NCBI RefSeq assembly: GCF_000695795.1
Contig: NZ_JNCA01000028.1
Span: 1 to 64,000, forward strand
DNA: 64,000 nt
Origin: Flavobacterium seoulense
GTDB lineage: Bacteria > Bacteroidota > Bacteroidia > Flavobacteriales > Flavobacteriaceae
Reading direction: 5' to 3'
Below, piece by piece: positions 45,326-54,187 of the stretch; the stretch's first letter is position 1, and each line of letters starts with the position of its first letter. The notes beneath the pieces are model-generated. The model saw only the letters and a list, made by a program, of their open reading frames with translations. It was not told the origin of the DNA and did not search any database. A program made the translations under genes and the position numbers.

Positions 45326-45332
45326 AAATTAT

Positions 45333-45839
45333 TTAATCAATTAAAATTGGTTTAGAATTTTTAGGAATTTGCAAATCATAATTAAAATTAGGAAAAATCT
45401 TTTTTAACATTTCTGGAGTAAATTTATGAGTTTCTAGAAAATACCATTTTCTCCCATTATCTTGACTAATTGCTAACAGCGAATATGTTGCCTGCATTTT
45501 TCCTTTATTTGTATTTATTGTCAATGTTTCTGGGACAATACAATGCAATTCTTTACCAGCAACATATACTTTTTGAGGTTTTCCAAAAGTAATTTTATCT
45601 ATAAAAAAACTTTTATCCATTTTTTCAAATGATGATTTTACTGCTTTTAACAGAGCTGGTTTTCCACCTGCCATTTCTACTATTTTTGGATAAGTATAAT
45701 CAACAATTGTCGAATAATTTTTTTGGAGCATAGCATCCGCCATTTTCTCGCACTCCAATTTAATTTTTTCTACAAATTGATTTTGAGAAAAGGCATAATT
45801 ACATATCATCAACAAAACCAATATAAAAATATTCCTCAT
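45333..45839 (-). CDS. Hypothetical secreted protein between hemJ and hemH
   Basis: Not recognised by name. The ATG giving MRNIFILVLLMICNYAFSQ yields a signal peptide; a TTG 27 nt upstream overlaps the hemH stop region and is rejected. The mature part of about 150 residues (EKIKLECEKMADAMLQKNYSTIVDYTYPKIVEMAGG...KWYFLETHKFTPEMLKKIFPNFN) resembles a small SnoaL/NTF2-like fold. It lies 7 nt before hemJ and 14 nt after hemH, so it is part of the hemH-x-hemJ operon. Confidence 0.75.
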   Translation of the reverse strand: MRNIFILVLLMICNYAFSQNQFVEKIKLECEKMADAMLQKNYSTIVDYTYPKIVEMAGGKPALLKAVKSSFEKMDKSFFIDKITFGKPQKVYVAGKELHCIVPETLTINTNKGKMQATYSLLAISQDNGRKWYFLETHKFTPEMLKKIFPNFNYDLQIPKNSKPILID

Positions 45840-45853
45840 ATGTAAATCCTTAA

Positions 45854-46867
45854 TTATTTCGCCCAATCATTAATCCAATTTCCAACTGTTTCGCACCATT
45901 CGTCATCATCATTTAAACACGGAATAGCTAAGAAATCTTCGCCTCCGTTAGCTTCAAAATCTTCTTTGGCACGCATGGCAATTTCTTCCAGAGTTTCTAA
46001 ACAGTCAGAAACGAAAGCCGGTGTTACTACTGCTAACTTCTTGATACCTTTTGCCGGCATATTGTCAATTTCAACATCAGTATACGGTTCAAGCCATTTA
46101 TCGCCAGCTAATCTTGATTGAAAAGTCAAACTGTATTTATCTTTTGGAATGCCTAGTTTTTCAATTACTAATTTTGTAGTTTCATAACATTGGTGACGGT
46201 AGCAAAAATCGTGTGCTGGCGAAGGTGTATTACAACATGAACCATCTATTTTACAATGGGATTTAGTCACGTCGGTTTTACGAATGTGACGCTCCGGAAT
46301 TCCGTGATAAGAAAACAACAAATGATCGTATTCAAAACCTTCCAAATGTTTTTTCATCGAATCAGCTAAATTCTGAATATAATCAGGTTTGTTATAAAAC
46401 GCAGGAACATCAGTAAACTTCATATTCGGGAATTTCTTTTTACGAATTTCCTCTGCTTTTACTAAAATTGTCAACGTTGAAGCCATTGCATATTGCGGAT
46501 ACAACGGAAAAAGTAATACATCAGTAACGCCTTTGTCGTGCAATTCCTGTAATCCTTTTTCGATAGTCATTGAACCATAACGCATGGCTAATGCAACCGG
46601 AACATCTACTAATTTTTCAACTTTTTTATGCATTCTCTCAGAAAGAACGATTAGTGGCGAACCTTCATCCCACCAAATTTTTGCGTAAGCATGAGCTGAT
46701 TCTTCCGGACGTTTTCTTAAAATAATTCCGCGAACTAATAATGCACGTAATAAAAATGGAACATCGATAACGTATTTGTCCATCAAAAATTCGTCTAAAT
46801 ACGGTTTTACGTCTTTGGGATTTGGACTGTCTGGAGATCCTAAATTTACTAATAATACGCCTTTCAT
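45854..46867 (-). CDS. hemH: Ferrochelatase
   Basis: Ferrochelatase inserts Fe2+ into protoporphyrin IX, the last step of protoheme synthesis. The start is set at MKGVLLVNLGSPDSP; an upstream TTG adds 16 atypical residues. The active-site His is in LLFSYHGIPERHIRK, and the second conserved Glu is in SDCLETLEEIAMRAKE. A cysteine-rich stretch HCKIDGSCCNTPSPAHDFC follows the His motif, as in other Bacteroidota. Length 337. It leads a short operon ending in hemJ. A TACTTTTG -7 element lies 35 nt upstream. Confidence 0.96.
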   Translation of the reverse strand: MKGVLLVNLGSPDSPNPKDVKPYLDEFLMDKYVIDVPFLLRALLVRGIILRKRPEESAHAYAKIWWDEGSPLIVLSERMHKKVEKLVDVPVALAMRYGSMTIEKGLQELHDKGVTDVLLFPLYPQYAMASTLTILVKAEEIRKKKFPNMKFTDVPAFYNKPDYIQNLADSMKKHLEGFEYDHLLFSYHGIPERHIRKTDVTKSHCKIDGSCCNTPSPAHDFCYRHQCYETTKLVIEKLGIPKDKYSLTFQSRLAGDKWLEPYTDVEIDNMPAKGIKKLAVVTPAFVSDCLETLEEIAMRAKEDFEANGGEDFLAIPCLNDDDEWCETVGNWINDWAK

Positions 46868-46901
46868 TTGTAGCTTTTTGTTGTGTGTGTTTAATTTTCG
46901 C

Positions 46902-46909
46902 CAAAAGTA
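46902..46909 (-). promoter_or_regulatory. -7 promoter element of hemH
   Basis: TACTTTTG on the minus strand matches TAnnTTTG and leaves a leader of about 28 nt before the chosen ATG, which also supports that start. Confidence 0.42.
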
Positions 46910-46983
46910 GTACAAGTCACTTTATAGAAATATGATAAATGTTATTTTTTACTTATATTTTAATCTATAAAAACAATATTGTT

Positions 46984-47850
46984 TTATGCACTTGTATTTA
47001 TTGACATTAAATATTTTTTTGGAGTGGTTCCAAATTTCTTCTTGAAAGCAGCAATAAAATGACTTCCAGTACTATAACCTATTTTCAATCCTACTTCGTT
47101 TACATTATAAGATCCACTGTCGAGTAATTTTCGTGCATAATCCATTTTGTAATCAAATAAGAACCCATAAACCGTGTCGCCATAAATTTGTTTGAAACCC
47201 ATTTTCAATTTTTTCAAATTCAAACCAACCTGATCTGCTAATTCCTGTAATCCTGGTGGTTCAGCCATATTAGCAATAATAACTTCTTTAGCTTTCTTGA
47301 TTTTCAATACGTTTTCTTCATCTACAAGAAACGGACATTGCTCTGCATTTGGATCTTCATTTCGATTAAAAAAAAGACTTAACAATTCATATCCTTTTCC
47401 TTTGTAATACAGGTTTTTTATCGAAGGATTCAGGTTATAATGAAACATCTGGTTCAAAACAATCGCCATCGAGGGACTGATATCACTTTCGTTATAATAC
47501 TTTTTATCTTGATTTTCTTTGCTCAAAAAAGGAATATGCTCGGCATCGCTGGTAAACAATCCATGAAATTTTCTAATAGAAACAAATATGGAAATCAACC
47601 AGGTTTTAGGTGCAATTTCTAAATTCAGCGGCAACTCTTTTTCGGTATTGTAAAACAATAATGCCTTTTCTTCATTGAGTTTTAAGCTGTAATTTCCCTG
47701 ATTAAAAATATAGTTGGCACTTCCTTTTAGACCAAAATGAAATTGGATCAAACCCAACTGCACAGGACGCTGAAAAGTCAAAACCTCATCAGTATTATTT
47801 TGAAAACGAATTAAAATAAAATCATCGTCAATTTTTATTTCTTCCTCCAT
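46984..47850 (-). CDS. AraC-family transcriptional regulator in the heme region
   Basis: A 288-residue protein with a C-terminal AraC HTH domain (about 195-285: PPGLQELADQVGLNLKKLKMGFKQIYGDTVYGFLFDYKMDYARKLL and NVNEVGLKIGYSTGSHFIAAFKKKFGTTPKKYL). This form, with LKMGFKQIYGDTVYGFL, is like PchR-type regulators, which respond to siderophores or iron state. The N-terminal half is a divergent sensor. Position between hemH and the YceI/cytochrome genes, on the same strand, makes it a candidate regulator of either group. Confidence 0.85.
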   Translation of the reverse strand: MEEEIKIDDDFILIRFQNNTDEVLTFQRPVQLGLIQFHFGLKGSANYIFNQGNYSLKLNEEKALLFYNTEKELPLNLEIAPKTWLISIFVSIRKFHGLFTSDAEHIPFLSKENQDKKYYNESDISPSMAIVLNQMFHYNLNPSIKNLYYKGKGYELLSLFFNRNEDPNAEQCPFLVDEENVLKIKKAKEVIIANMAEPPGLQELADQVGLNLKKLKMGFKQIYGDTVYGFLFDYKMDYARKLLDSGSYNVNEVGLKIGYSTGSHFIAAFKKKFGTTPKKYLMSINTSA

Positions 47851-47986
47851 TTTTTTGATTTACTTTATTCAACTTAATAGTTTCTTTTGTTATTAAACGA
47901 AACTTTGGTCTTTCAAAATTAAATCTTTTTTGATGGTTTATTGTTACTTCCTTCTAATTTTATAAAATCTTTATTGTTTTAGAAAA

Positions 47987-48526
47987 CTATTTCAAGACTC
48001 CATTGAGCTGAATGTTAATCTTATTGGACACTTTATTTTTAACCACGGCTGGAATAGAAATATCAAAATCACTTGCATTGACTGAAAAACTGGACTGTAA
48101 ATGAATGCCTGAATTGGTCTGACTTATTTTGGCAGGAGCTTTAACAACAACGGTTTTTCCGTGAAGTTCTAGTTTCCCATTAATAATAAAATCCTTTGGC
48201 GTTGCAGTTAAATTATTGGTATCAAAATTTTCTATTTTCCCTTTAAACAAAGCCTTCGGATATTTATCGCTTTCTACATAATTTTCGTTGAAATGTTCTT
48301 CCATCAGCGCCACTTTAAACCGAAATCCTTTCATTAGAGCTAAACTCGCTATTTCGCCTGTTGCCGGATTCAAAACCAGTGTTACATTGTTATTCGTTGC
48401 CTTTACCTCTTCAAAAGAAGGTACCGAAGCTTCAAAAACAATCACTGCCGATTTACTTATCTTTTTTTCCTGAGCAATTGCCCAACTTGAAACCAATAAA
48501 ATGGCTATTACCATGCATTTTTTCAT
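47987..48526 (-). CDS. YceI family periplasmic protein
   Basis: A 179-residue protein with a signal peptide (SSWAIAQEKK) and a lipocalin-like YceI fold: SAVIVFEASVPSFEEVKATNNNVTLVLNPATGEIASLALMKGFRFKVALMEEHFNENYVESDKYPKALFKGKIENF is the characteristic first half. YceI proteins bind isoprenoid chains such as those of quinones or carotenoids in a hydrophobic pocket. It follows a c-type cytochrome gene by 16 nt on the same strand, so the pair forms an operon; a redox or lipid-quinone link is plausible. Confidence 0.9.
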   Translation of the reverse strand: MKKCMVIAILLVSSWAIAQEKKISKSAVIVFEASVPSFEEVKATNNNVTLVLNPATGEIASLALMKGFRFKVALMEEHFNENYVESDKYPKALFKGKIENFDTNNLTATPKDFIINGKLELHGKTVVVKAPAKISQTNSGIHLQSSFSVNASDFDISIPAVVKNKVSNKINIQLNGVLK

Positions 48527-48542
48527 TTTTTCTATTCTTTAA

Positions 48543-48911
48543 TTATTTTTCTAACAATCCATCTTGTTGCCATTTTGCCACAATATCAATACTGGCCTGA
48601 GGTAATCTTGGTCCACCTTGCGGCATCAACAAACTATTACCATTGTTTAGTGAAATTCGATTCAATAATCCACGGTTTTGAATGGCATTTTTTACCTGAT
48701 CATAAGTGACCAGCGGCATTGGAGCGCCATTTCTAGGGGTTGCTGCATGACAGGAAATACAATTATTATCAATAATCGATTTCACATTTTGCTGATATGT
48801 TATCACGTTTTCATTCGGCATGTCTTCCATCAGGGTATCCGGATTATCATTAGAACAAGACATTAAAAAGCCAGCAAAAATTAGCATTGGCAAAAGGTTT
48901 TTTGATTTCAT
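48543..48911 (-). CDS. Small c-type cytochrome lipoprotein
   Basis: A 122-residue lipoprotein (FLMSC-SND, Cys 19) with one heme c site, CISCH (residues 51-55), and a class I-like fold with QQNVKSIIDNN before it and a C-terminal IVAKWQQDGLLEK helix. Met residues near LLMPQGGPRL may supply the sixth ligand. It is transcribed divergently from the OB-fold gene and directly before yceI. It is expected in the periplasm or at the cell surface as an electron carrier. The partner is unknown. Confidence 0.88.
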   Translation of the reverse strand: MKSKNLLPMLIFAGFLMSCSNDNPDTLMEDMPNENVITYQQNVKSIIDNNCISCHAATPRNGAPMPLVTYDQVKNAIQNRGLLNRISLNNGNSLLMPQGGPRLPQASIDIVAKWQQDGLLEK

Positions 48912-48914
48912 AAC

Positions 48915-49061
48915 AATTGGTTTTTAGGTTAAAATATTACATCTCTCTGATGATTCATTTACGTTGAAATTGAAACTCTAGTTTTATTATATCCTTTTTT
49001 TTAAAACAAAAACCAATTATTGGCTTTTACCGTAAATAAGATTACATCTCTAAAAACCAAT
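48915..49061. promoter_or_regulatory. Divergent control region with paired repeats
   Basis: AATTGGTTTTT (48915-48925) is matched by its inverse AAAAACCAATT (49008-49018), with a third AAAAACCAAT at 49052-49061. ATTACATCTCT occurs directly at 48936-48946 and 49041-49051. The repeats fill the gap between the divergent cytochrome and OB-fold genes and could bind the nearby AraC protein. No TAnnTTTG element was found. Confidence 0.45.
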
Positions 49062-49064
49062 CTC

Positions 49065-49454
49065 ATGAACAAAAAACTAGGATACAGCATTTTAATTTTA
49101 TTAGTAATTGTTTTCGCCATCTATCGCTATACTTATCAAGAGCATAGAAATATTAACAGCGAAAAAGTCTCCTACACAATTACTATTCCCGAACTAGAAA
49201 AAGAATTTGCGGCAAATGATAGTATGGCTTTCGCCAAATACCAGGATAAAACCATTGAACTAACGGCAAAAATTACTGCAGTAGATTTCGAAAACAAAGC
49301 CATTATTCTGGAAAACAAAGTCTTTGCTACGTTCAATGACAGCTTACCGAAAGGCATTATTTCAGGCAAAACTGCAACAATCAAAGGACGATTTCTAGGC
49401 TATGACGAATTACTCGAAGAATTCAAAATAGACCAAAGTTCCATTATTCGCTAA
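49065..49454 (+). CDS. Membrane-anchored OB-fold (tRNA_anti-like) protein
   Basis: The start is set at MNKKLGYSILILLVIVFAIYRYTYQEH, a single N-terminal membrane anchor; the upstream TTG would add 15 residues. The remainder, about 105 residues, resembles the OB-fold tRNA_anti-like family (KTIELTAKITAVDFENKAIILENKVFATFNDSLPKGIISGKTATIKGRFLGYDELLEEFKID). Despite the name, no nucleic-acid role is shown for such anchored proteins. It starts the plus-strand part of the cytochrome/YceI cluster, 35 nt before the DUF5777 gene. Confidence 0.78.
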   Translation: MNKKLGYSILILLVIVFAIYRYTYQEHRNINSEKVSYTITIPELEKEFAANDSMAFAKYQDKTIELTAKITAVDFENKAIILENKVFATFNDSLPKGIISGKTATIKGRFLGYDELLEEFKIDQSSIIR

Positions 49455-49489
49455 AAAACCATTTAACTAACAACCCAAAATTATATTTT

Positions 49490-50329
49490 ATGAAAAAGCT
49501 CATTCTACTCTTATTATTATTTCCAATAATCTCATTTTCGCAAGAAGATTTATTAAAAGGAATCGATACTATTTCTGGAAAAGAAAAAGTATCTGCGGCA
49601 TTTAAAGGCTTAAAAATTGTCAATCTGGAATCGACTAAACTAGCCGCAAAAGGCGATTTGTATTTTATTGTTGCGCATCGGTTTGGCGCTGTAAAAGATG
49701 GTTTTGAAGGTTTCTTTGGATTGGATAATGCCAATACCCAACTTAAATTTGTTTACGGATTGACCGATTGGTTGACCATTAGTGGTGCCAGAAGCGAATT
49801 GGCCTATGATTTTTCTACAAAATATACTTTGCTCAATCAAACAACTGATGGTTTTCCAGTAACTATTGCTGGTTTTAGCAGTTTAGCCATAAATAATACG
49901 CTAAAAGAAAGTCTCTACCCAAAATTGACTTTTGACAATCGACTGACTTATGTGCAACAAATATTAATTTCCAGAAAATATTCTGAAAAATTATCTCTGG
50001 AATTAGCACCAACCATTTTTCACGAAAATTTTGTTGACAATGTGCAACAAGATAATACCCAATACGCCATCGGAATTGGTGGTCGTTATAAATTGTCAAA
50101 ACGCTGGTCACTTAATGTAGATTACGCTGCACATTTAAACAGAGCTTCTAACTCTATTTATAAAAATCCACTTTCTATAGGTTTTGATTTAGATACCGGC
50201 GGTCACGTTTTCCAAATGCATTTTACCAGCTCTCAAGGCATTCACGAAGCGGGTTACTTAGGGCAAACTACAGGAGACTGGACAAAAGGCGATGTGTTTT
50301 TTGGATTTAATTTGTTACGAGTTTTTTAA
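49490..50329 (+). CDS. DUF5777 family outer-membrane beta-barrel protein
   Basis: A 279-residue protein with a signal peptide (IISFSQ) and a beta-rich sequence ending in an aromatic residue (FFGFNLLRVF), typical of outer-membrane barrels. Segments such as LAAKGDLYFIVAHRFGAVKDGFEGFFGLDNANTQLKFVYGLTDWLTISGAR match the DUF5777 family. Its job is unknown. It lies with YceI, cytochrome c, an OB-fold protein and a globin-like lipoprotein, so it may anchor or load a heme or quinone component at the outer membrane. Confidence 0.82.
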   Translation: MKKLILLLLLFPIISFSQEDLLKGIDTISGKEKVSAAFKGLKIVNLESTKLAAKGDLYFIVAHRFGAVKDGFEGFFGLDNANTQLKFVYGLTDWLTISGARSELAYDFSTKYTLLNQTTDGFPVTIAGFSSLAINNTLKESLYPKLTFDNRLTYVQQILISRKYSEKLSLELAPTIFHENFVDNVQQDNTQYAIGIGGRYKLSKRWSLNVDYAAHLNRASNSIYKNPLSIGFDLDTGGHVFQMHFTSSQGIHEAGYLGQTTGDWTKGDVFFGFNLLRVF

Positions 50330-50459
50330 AGAATAAGCCTGTTTCTCTACTGTTTGCTATTAAGTATATTTAAACTAATTCTAAATTAATCTTTTTCTCA
50401 TAAAATCTAAAACCGTACTAAAGAAACGTTCGTAAATAATTTTCAGAACCTAAAAAAAT

Positions 50460-50894
50460 ATGAAAATGAATACAACAATCAAAAAAGTATTAATCGCAGT
50501 AGCAGGAATTGCTTTTTTATTCTTTGCTATTTTGATTTTTCACATTATTACAGCCAAACCAGCTGTGTATGAAAGTCCGAATTTACAAGTAAGCCGAATT
50601 GATTTTAAATCGACTATCGATTCTGCTCAAGCCAAACAAATTTGTGCCGATTTAAGATCCATCAAAGGTTTGACCTCTGATTCAATTATTATAAAAAGAA
50701 ACGTAGTTGTTTATTTCCACAATAACAAAATCACTAATTCTGAAAAAGTTTACAATGAATTAATGAGCAAAAGACCTTACGAAGCTGAACGTTTTATTCT
50801 ACCAGCTAATATGGTCAACAAAGAAGTTTGTCCGGTGGATCAAAACAGTTTTGCGTACAAAGCATCAAAAACAATAAATCAATTTTTTAATTAA
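50460..50894 (+). CDS. Membrane-anchored hypothetical protein
   Basis: Not recognised. One N-terminal membrane segment (residues 8-31) precedes a domain of about 110 residues with a ferredoxin-like strand-helix-strand pattern (VSRIDFKSTIDSAQAKQICADLRSIKGLTSDSIIIKRNVVVYFHNN...NSEKVYNELMSKRPYEAERFILPANMVNKEVCPVD), reminiscent of HMA-type domains but without the CxxC. Two cysteines remain (ICADL and EVCPV). It lies 19 nt before the globin-like gene and is likely cotranscribed with it. Confidence 0.68.
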   Translation: MKMNTTIKKVLIAVAGIAFLFFAILIFHIITAKPAVYESPNLQVSRIDFKSTIDSAQAKQICADLRSIKGLTSDSIIIKRNVVVYFHNNKITNSEKVYNELMSKRPYEAERFILPANMVNKEVCPVDQNSFAYKASKTINQFFN

Positions 50895-50912
50895 TCTTTA
50901 AATCCAATTATT

Positions 50913-51506
50913 ATGAGAAATTATTCTAAAATCACTCTGAGTGTATTGTTAATGGCATCGGCCGCATTTACTTCTTGCAGCAATGATGATGATGATCCAA
51001 AACCAGAACCAGTAAAAGAATCTATCTACGTTCGTTTAGGTGGAACAAAAATGGTTGCTGACCCAGATAATTCAGGACAAATGATTGAAGCAGGAAGACT
51101 ATCTTTCCGTAAAGTAGTAAACTCTACCGTAGGTCTTATTGTTGCTGATGTTAAAGCAAATGCTTCTGGAAACCTTGGAGCACATTTTGCGCCGGTTTTA
51201 GCAGAAGTTGGAGCTGGAAATACCACTAAACTAGCAGTATTAGTAGACAATTTAACTGACTTCTTTTCATTCAACACTGGAGGAACTAATGCAGTAAATA
51301 CCTATTCTGGTCTTAATATGGTAGCAGCTCATGATCCTGCAAAAAATCCTCGTATGGGAACAAAATCAAGTAATGCTGATTACACAAAATTTGTTGGTTA
51401 TGTAGGTGCTGCAGCAGTTGCTAATAAAGTTGAAGCAAATACAGAATTATACGCAGATATCGTTGCTGTACTAGAATCATTAAGAACTCCTATTGTTCAG
51501 AAATAA
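50913..51506 (+). CDS. Truncated-hemoglobin-like lipoprotein
   Basis: A 197-residue protein with lipobox FTSC-SND (Cys 22) and an acidic linker. Residues 37-195 follow the group 1 truncated-hemoglobin pattern: YVRLGG, then VADVKAN...LGAHFAPVL, LVDNLTDFFSF, NTYSGLNMVAAH, NADYTKFVGYVGAAA, and LYADIVAVLESLRTPIV. His 140 in MVAAH aligns with the proximal heme ligand; His 91 is the only other His. The globin likeness is by my own reading, with an extended loop region compared with known truncated hemoglobins. An exported, lipid-anchored globin is uncommon. It ends the cluster before a strong terminator. Confidence 0.68.
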   Translation: MRNYSKITLSVLLMASAAFTSCSNDDDDPKPEPVKESIYVRLGGTKMVADPDNSGQMIEAGRLSFRKVVNSTVGLIVADVKANASGNLGAHFAPVLAEVGAGNTTKLAVLVDNLTDFFSFNTGGTNAVNTYSGLNMVAAHDPAKNPRMGTKSSNADYTKFVGYVGAAAVANKVEANTELYADIVAVLESLRTPIVQK

Positions 51507-51517
51507 TTCTAAACAAT

Positions 51518-51561
51518 GAAATAAAAACGCTATCTAAAGGAATTGATAGCGTTTTTATTTC
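51518..51561 (+). terminator. Terminator before hemA
   Basis: A perfect 17-bp stem, GAAATAAAAACGCTATC with GATAGCGTTTTTATTTC and a 10-nt loop, lies 11 nt after the globin-like gene. The stem itself contains the T-run, so it should work in both directions. The gap from here to 51849 is AT-rich with no other feature that I can see. Confidence 0.92.
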
Positions 51562-51849
51562 AACAATCATAACGTCTTTTTACTGAAATAAACAGATTAT
51601 CTAAACTTTAAAATGTGTGTTATACTAATTCAAAATTATGCTATAGCAACATTTTAATATATTATTTTCAGAACTCTAAGCGATATTTTTTCGTCCATAA
51701 AAAACAAATCAAACGACATTGTTATTTAGAATAAATCTACATAAACAATTAAAAAACGCTTGATTTTGCTCTATTTTTAAATATATTCAGTTTTGTAATT
51801 AGTTTTTGAATCAAATAATCCCGCAGCGATACAAAAAGAACTTACAGCG

Positions 51850-51881
51850 TTGTTTTTATAAAATAGTTAATAATAATTTTG
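51850..51881 (+). promoter_or_regulatory. Promoter of the hem operon
   Basis: TTG (51850-51852), 21 nt, TAATTTTG (51874-51881). An AAGGAAAG Shine-Dalgarno-like stretch lies at 51893-51900, just before the ATG at 51907. It is one of the clearest promoters of the window. Confidence 0.6.
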
Positions 51882-51906
51882 TTGAACTTTTTAAGGAAAG
51901 TATAAT

Positions 51907-53166
51907 ATGGAAAATTTTAATATGTCCAGAAACACCACTTTTTACGCTTTAGGTTTAAGTTACAAAAAAGCAGATGCAACAATTAGAGGTAAATTTAGCT
52001 TAGATGCAAAGGCACAATCTATTTTATTAGTACAAGCTGAAGCTGAAGGAATCGAGTCATTAATCGTTACTTCAACCTGTAATAGAACTGAAATCTATGG
52101 TTTTGCTAATCATCCTTACGAATTAATCAAATTACTTTGTGAAAACAGTAAAGGTTCTGTTCAGGAATTTCAGGAAGTAGCTTATATTTATAAAAATCAG
52201 GAAGCCGTTAATCACATGTTTCGAGTAGGAACAGGATTAGACAGCCAGATTTTAGGTGATTTTGAAATCATTAGCCAGATAAAAAATGCTTTCAACCAAA
52301 GTAAATCCTATGGTTTAGTAAATACTTTTATGGAGCGTTTGGTAAACTCGGTAATTCAGGCAAGTAAAAAAATCAAAACAGATACTGAAATTTCCTCTGG
52401 TGCAACCTCAGTTTCATTTGCATCGGTTCAATATATTATTAAAAACGTAGAGGATATTGCCAATAAAAATATTCTGCTTTTTGGAACAGGAAAAATTGGC
52501 AGAAACACTTGCGAAAATTTAGTAAAACACACTAAACACGAACAAATCACTTTAATCAACAGAACCAAAGACAAGGCTGAGAAATTAGCCGAAAAACTAA
52601 ATTTGGTTGTTAAGGATTATGCTGATTTACAATTAGAATTACAAAAAGCCGATGTAGTTGTAGTGGCTACAGGAGCTCAAAACCCTACGATTGACAAGGC
52701 AATTTTGAATCTAAAAAAACCATTGTTGATTTTAGATTTATCAATCCCTAAAAATGTGAATGAAAACGTAACCGAAATAGAAGGCGTTACATTAATTCAT
52801 ATGGATCATCTATCGCAAATGACAGATGAAACTCTGGAAAACAGAAAAAGACACATTCCTGCTGCCGAAGCCATTATTGAAGAAATCAAAGAAGAATTTA
52901 GTCTTTGGACAAAAGGTCGAAAATTTGCTCCAACAATTAATGCTTTGAAAGCCAAACTAAACGATATTAAAAATTCAGAATTGGATTTTCAAAGTAAAAA
53001 AATAGCTAATTTTAACGAAGAACAAGCTGAAATAATCAGTAACAGAATCATTCAAAAAATTACGACTCATTTTGCCAATCATCTTAAAGATGAAAATACC
53101 ATGGTAGATGAAAGTATCGAATGGATTGAAAAAGTCTTTAAAATTGAAGCATTGGTAAGTAAATAA
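51907..53166 (+). CDS. hemA: Glutamyl-tRNA reductase
   Basis: HemA reduces glutamyl-tRNA to glutamate-1-semialdehyde with NADPH, the first step of the C5 heme route. The catalytic Cys is in VTSTCNRTEIYG. The NADPH domain has ILLFGTGKIGRNTCENL, and the C-terminal dimerisation domain is present. Length 419, or 414 if the start is Met 6 (MSRNTTFYALGLSY); the purine-rich AAGGAAAG spaced 6 nt from the first ATG favours the longer form. It leads the hemA-C-D-E-orphan-F-B group. Confidence 0.97.
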   Translation: MENFNMSRNTTFYALGLSYKKADATIRGKFSLDAKAQSILLVQAEAEGIESLIVTSTCNRTEIYGFANHPYELIKLLCENSKGSVQEFQEVAYIYKNQEAVNHMFRVGTGLDSQILGDFEIISQIKNAFNQSKSYGLVNTFMERLVNSVIQASKKIKTDTEISSGATSVSFASVQYIIKNVEDIANKNILLFGTGKIGRNTCENLVKHTKHEQITLINRTKDKAEKLAEKLNLVVKDYADLQLELQKADVVVVATGAQNPTIDKAILNLKKPLLILDLSIPKNVNENVTEIEGVTLIHMDHLSQMTDETLENRKRHIPAAEAIIEEIKEEFSLWTKGRKFAPTINALKAKLNDIKNSELDFQSKKIANFNEEQAEIISNRIIQKITTHFANHLKDENTMVDESIEWIEKVFKIEALVSK

Positions 53167-53239
53167 ACCTTAACGAAACTTCATTTCTTAATGGTTTAAC
53201 ATAAAAATCAAATGGTTAAGACCGTTTGTAAAAACAAAA

Positions 53240-54166
53240 ATGGCAGAAAAAACAATACGTATAGGTACAAGAGATAGCGAACTCGCATTATGGCAGGCAC
53301 ATACTGTTCAAAAAAAATTAAACGACTTAGGTTATAAAACCGAAATTGTAGCCGTAAAATCCCAAGGCGACATCATTCTTGACAAACCCCTCTACGAATT
53401 AGGAATCACTGGAATCTTTACTAAAACATTAGATATCGCCATGATCAATGGTGATGTAGATATCGCTGTACATTCTATGAAAGATGTGCCTACTGCCCTG
53501 CCTATCGGGATTGTTCAGGCGGCCGTTTTAGAAAGAGCCAATACCTTGGATATTTTAGTTCATAAAGGCAATCTTGATTTTTTGGAAGCCAATGGAACTA
53601 TCGCTACAGGAAGTTTGCGTCGTCAGGCACAATGGCTGAACAAATACCCAAATCATAATGTAGTCGATTTGCGCGGAAACGTAAATACCAGAATGCAAAA
53701 ATTGCAGGAAAGCGACTGGAACGGAGCTGTTTTTGCCGCAGCAGGACTGGAAAGAATCAACTTAAAACCATCTGATTATATTGACTTAGACTGGATGATT
53801 CCCGCACCAGCTCAGGGTGCTATGTTAGTAGTTGCTATGGCAAATGACGAATATACTTTAGACGCTGTTTCGCAATTAAATGATATCGAAACCGAAGTTT
53901 GTACTTACATTGAACGCCAGTTTTTAAGAACTTTAGAAGGCGGTTGTACCGCTCCTATTGGCGCTTTGGCAAAATACAATGAAGATGAAGACACTATTCA
54001 TTTTGATGGCGTTTTATTTTCATTAGACGGAAAACAGAAAATCGAAATCAACAAAGTAGTCGATATTTCAGAATGGAAAAAATTAGGATTTCATTCTGCT
54101 AAAGAAATTCTGGATAATGGCGGAGCTGAATTGATGGCGAATATTAAAGCAACTTTGAAAAAATAA
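53240..54166 (+). CDS. hemC: Hydroxymethylbilane synthase (porphobilinogen deaminase)
   Basis: HemC joins four porphobilinogens into hydroxymethylbilane. The start IRIGTRDSELALWQAH, the VDIAVHSMKDVPT motif with the catalytic Asp region, GSLRRQAQW, and the dipyrromethane cofactor Cys in LEGGCTAPIGA are all present. Length 308 is usual. The gap to hemA is 73 nt and to hemD 21 nt. Confidence 0.97.
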   Translation: MAEKTIRIGTRDSELALWQAHTVQKKLNDLGYKTEIVAVKSQGDIILDKPLYELGITGIFTKTLDIAMINGDVDIAVHSMKDVPTALPIGIVQAAVLERANTLDILVHKGNLDFLEANGTIATGSLRRQAQWLNKYPNHNVVDLRGNVNTRMQKLQESDWNGAVFAAAGLERINLKPSDYIDLDWMIPAPAQGAMLVVAMANDEYTLDAVSQLNDIETEVCTYIERQFLRTLEGGCTAPIGALAKYNEDEDTIHFDGVLFSLDGKQKIEINKVVDISEWKKLGFHSAKEILDNGGAELMANIKATLKK

Positions 54167-54187
54167 TTCTGTTTCCAATTCCAAAAC

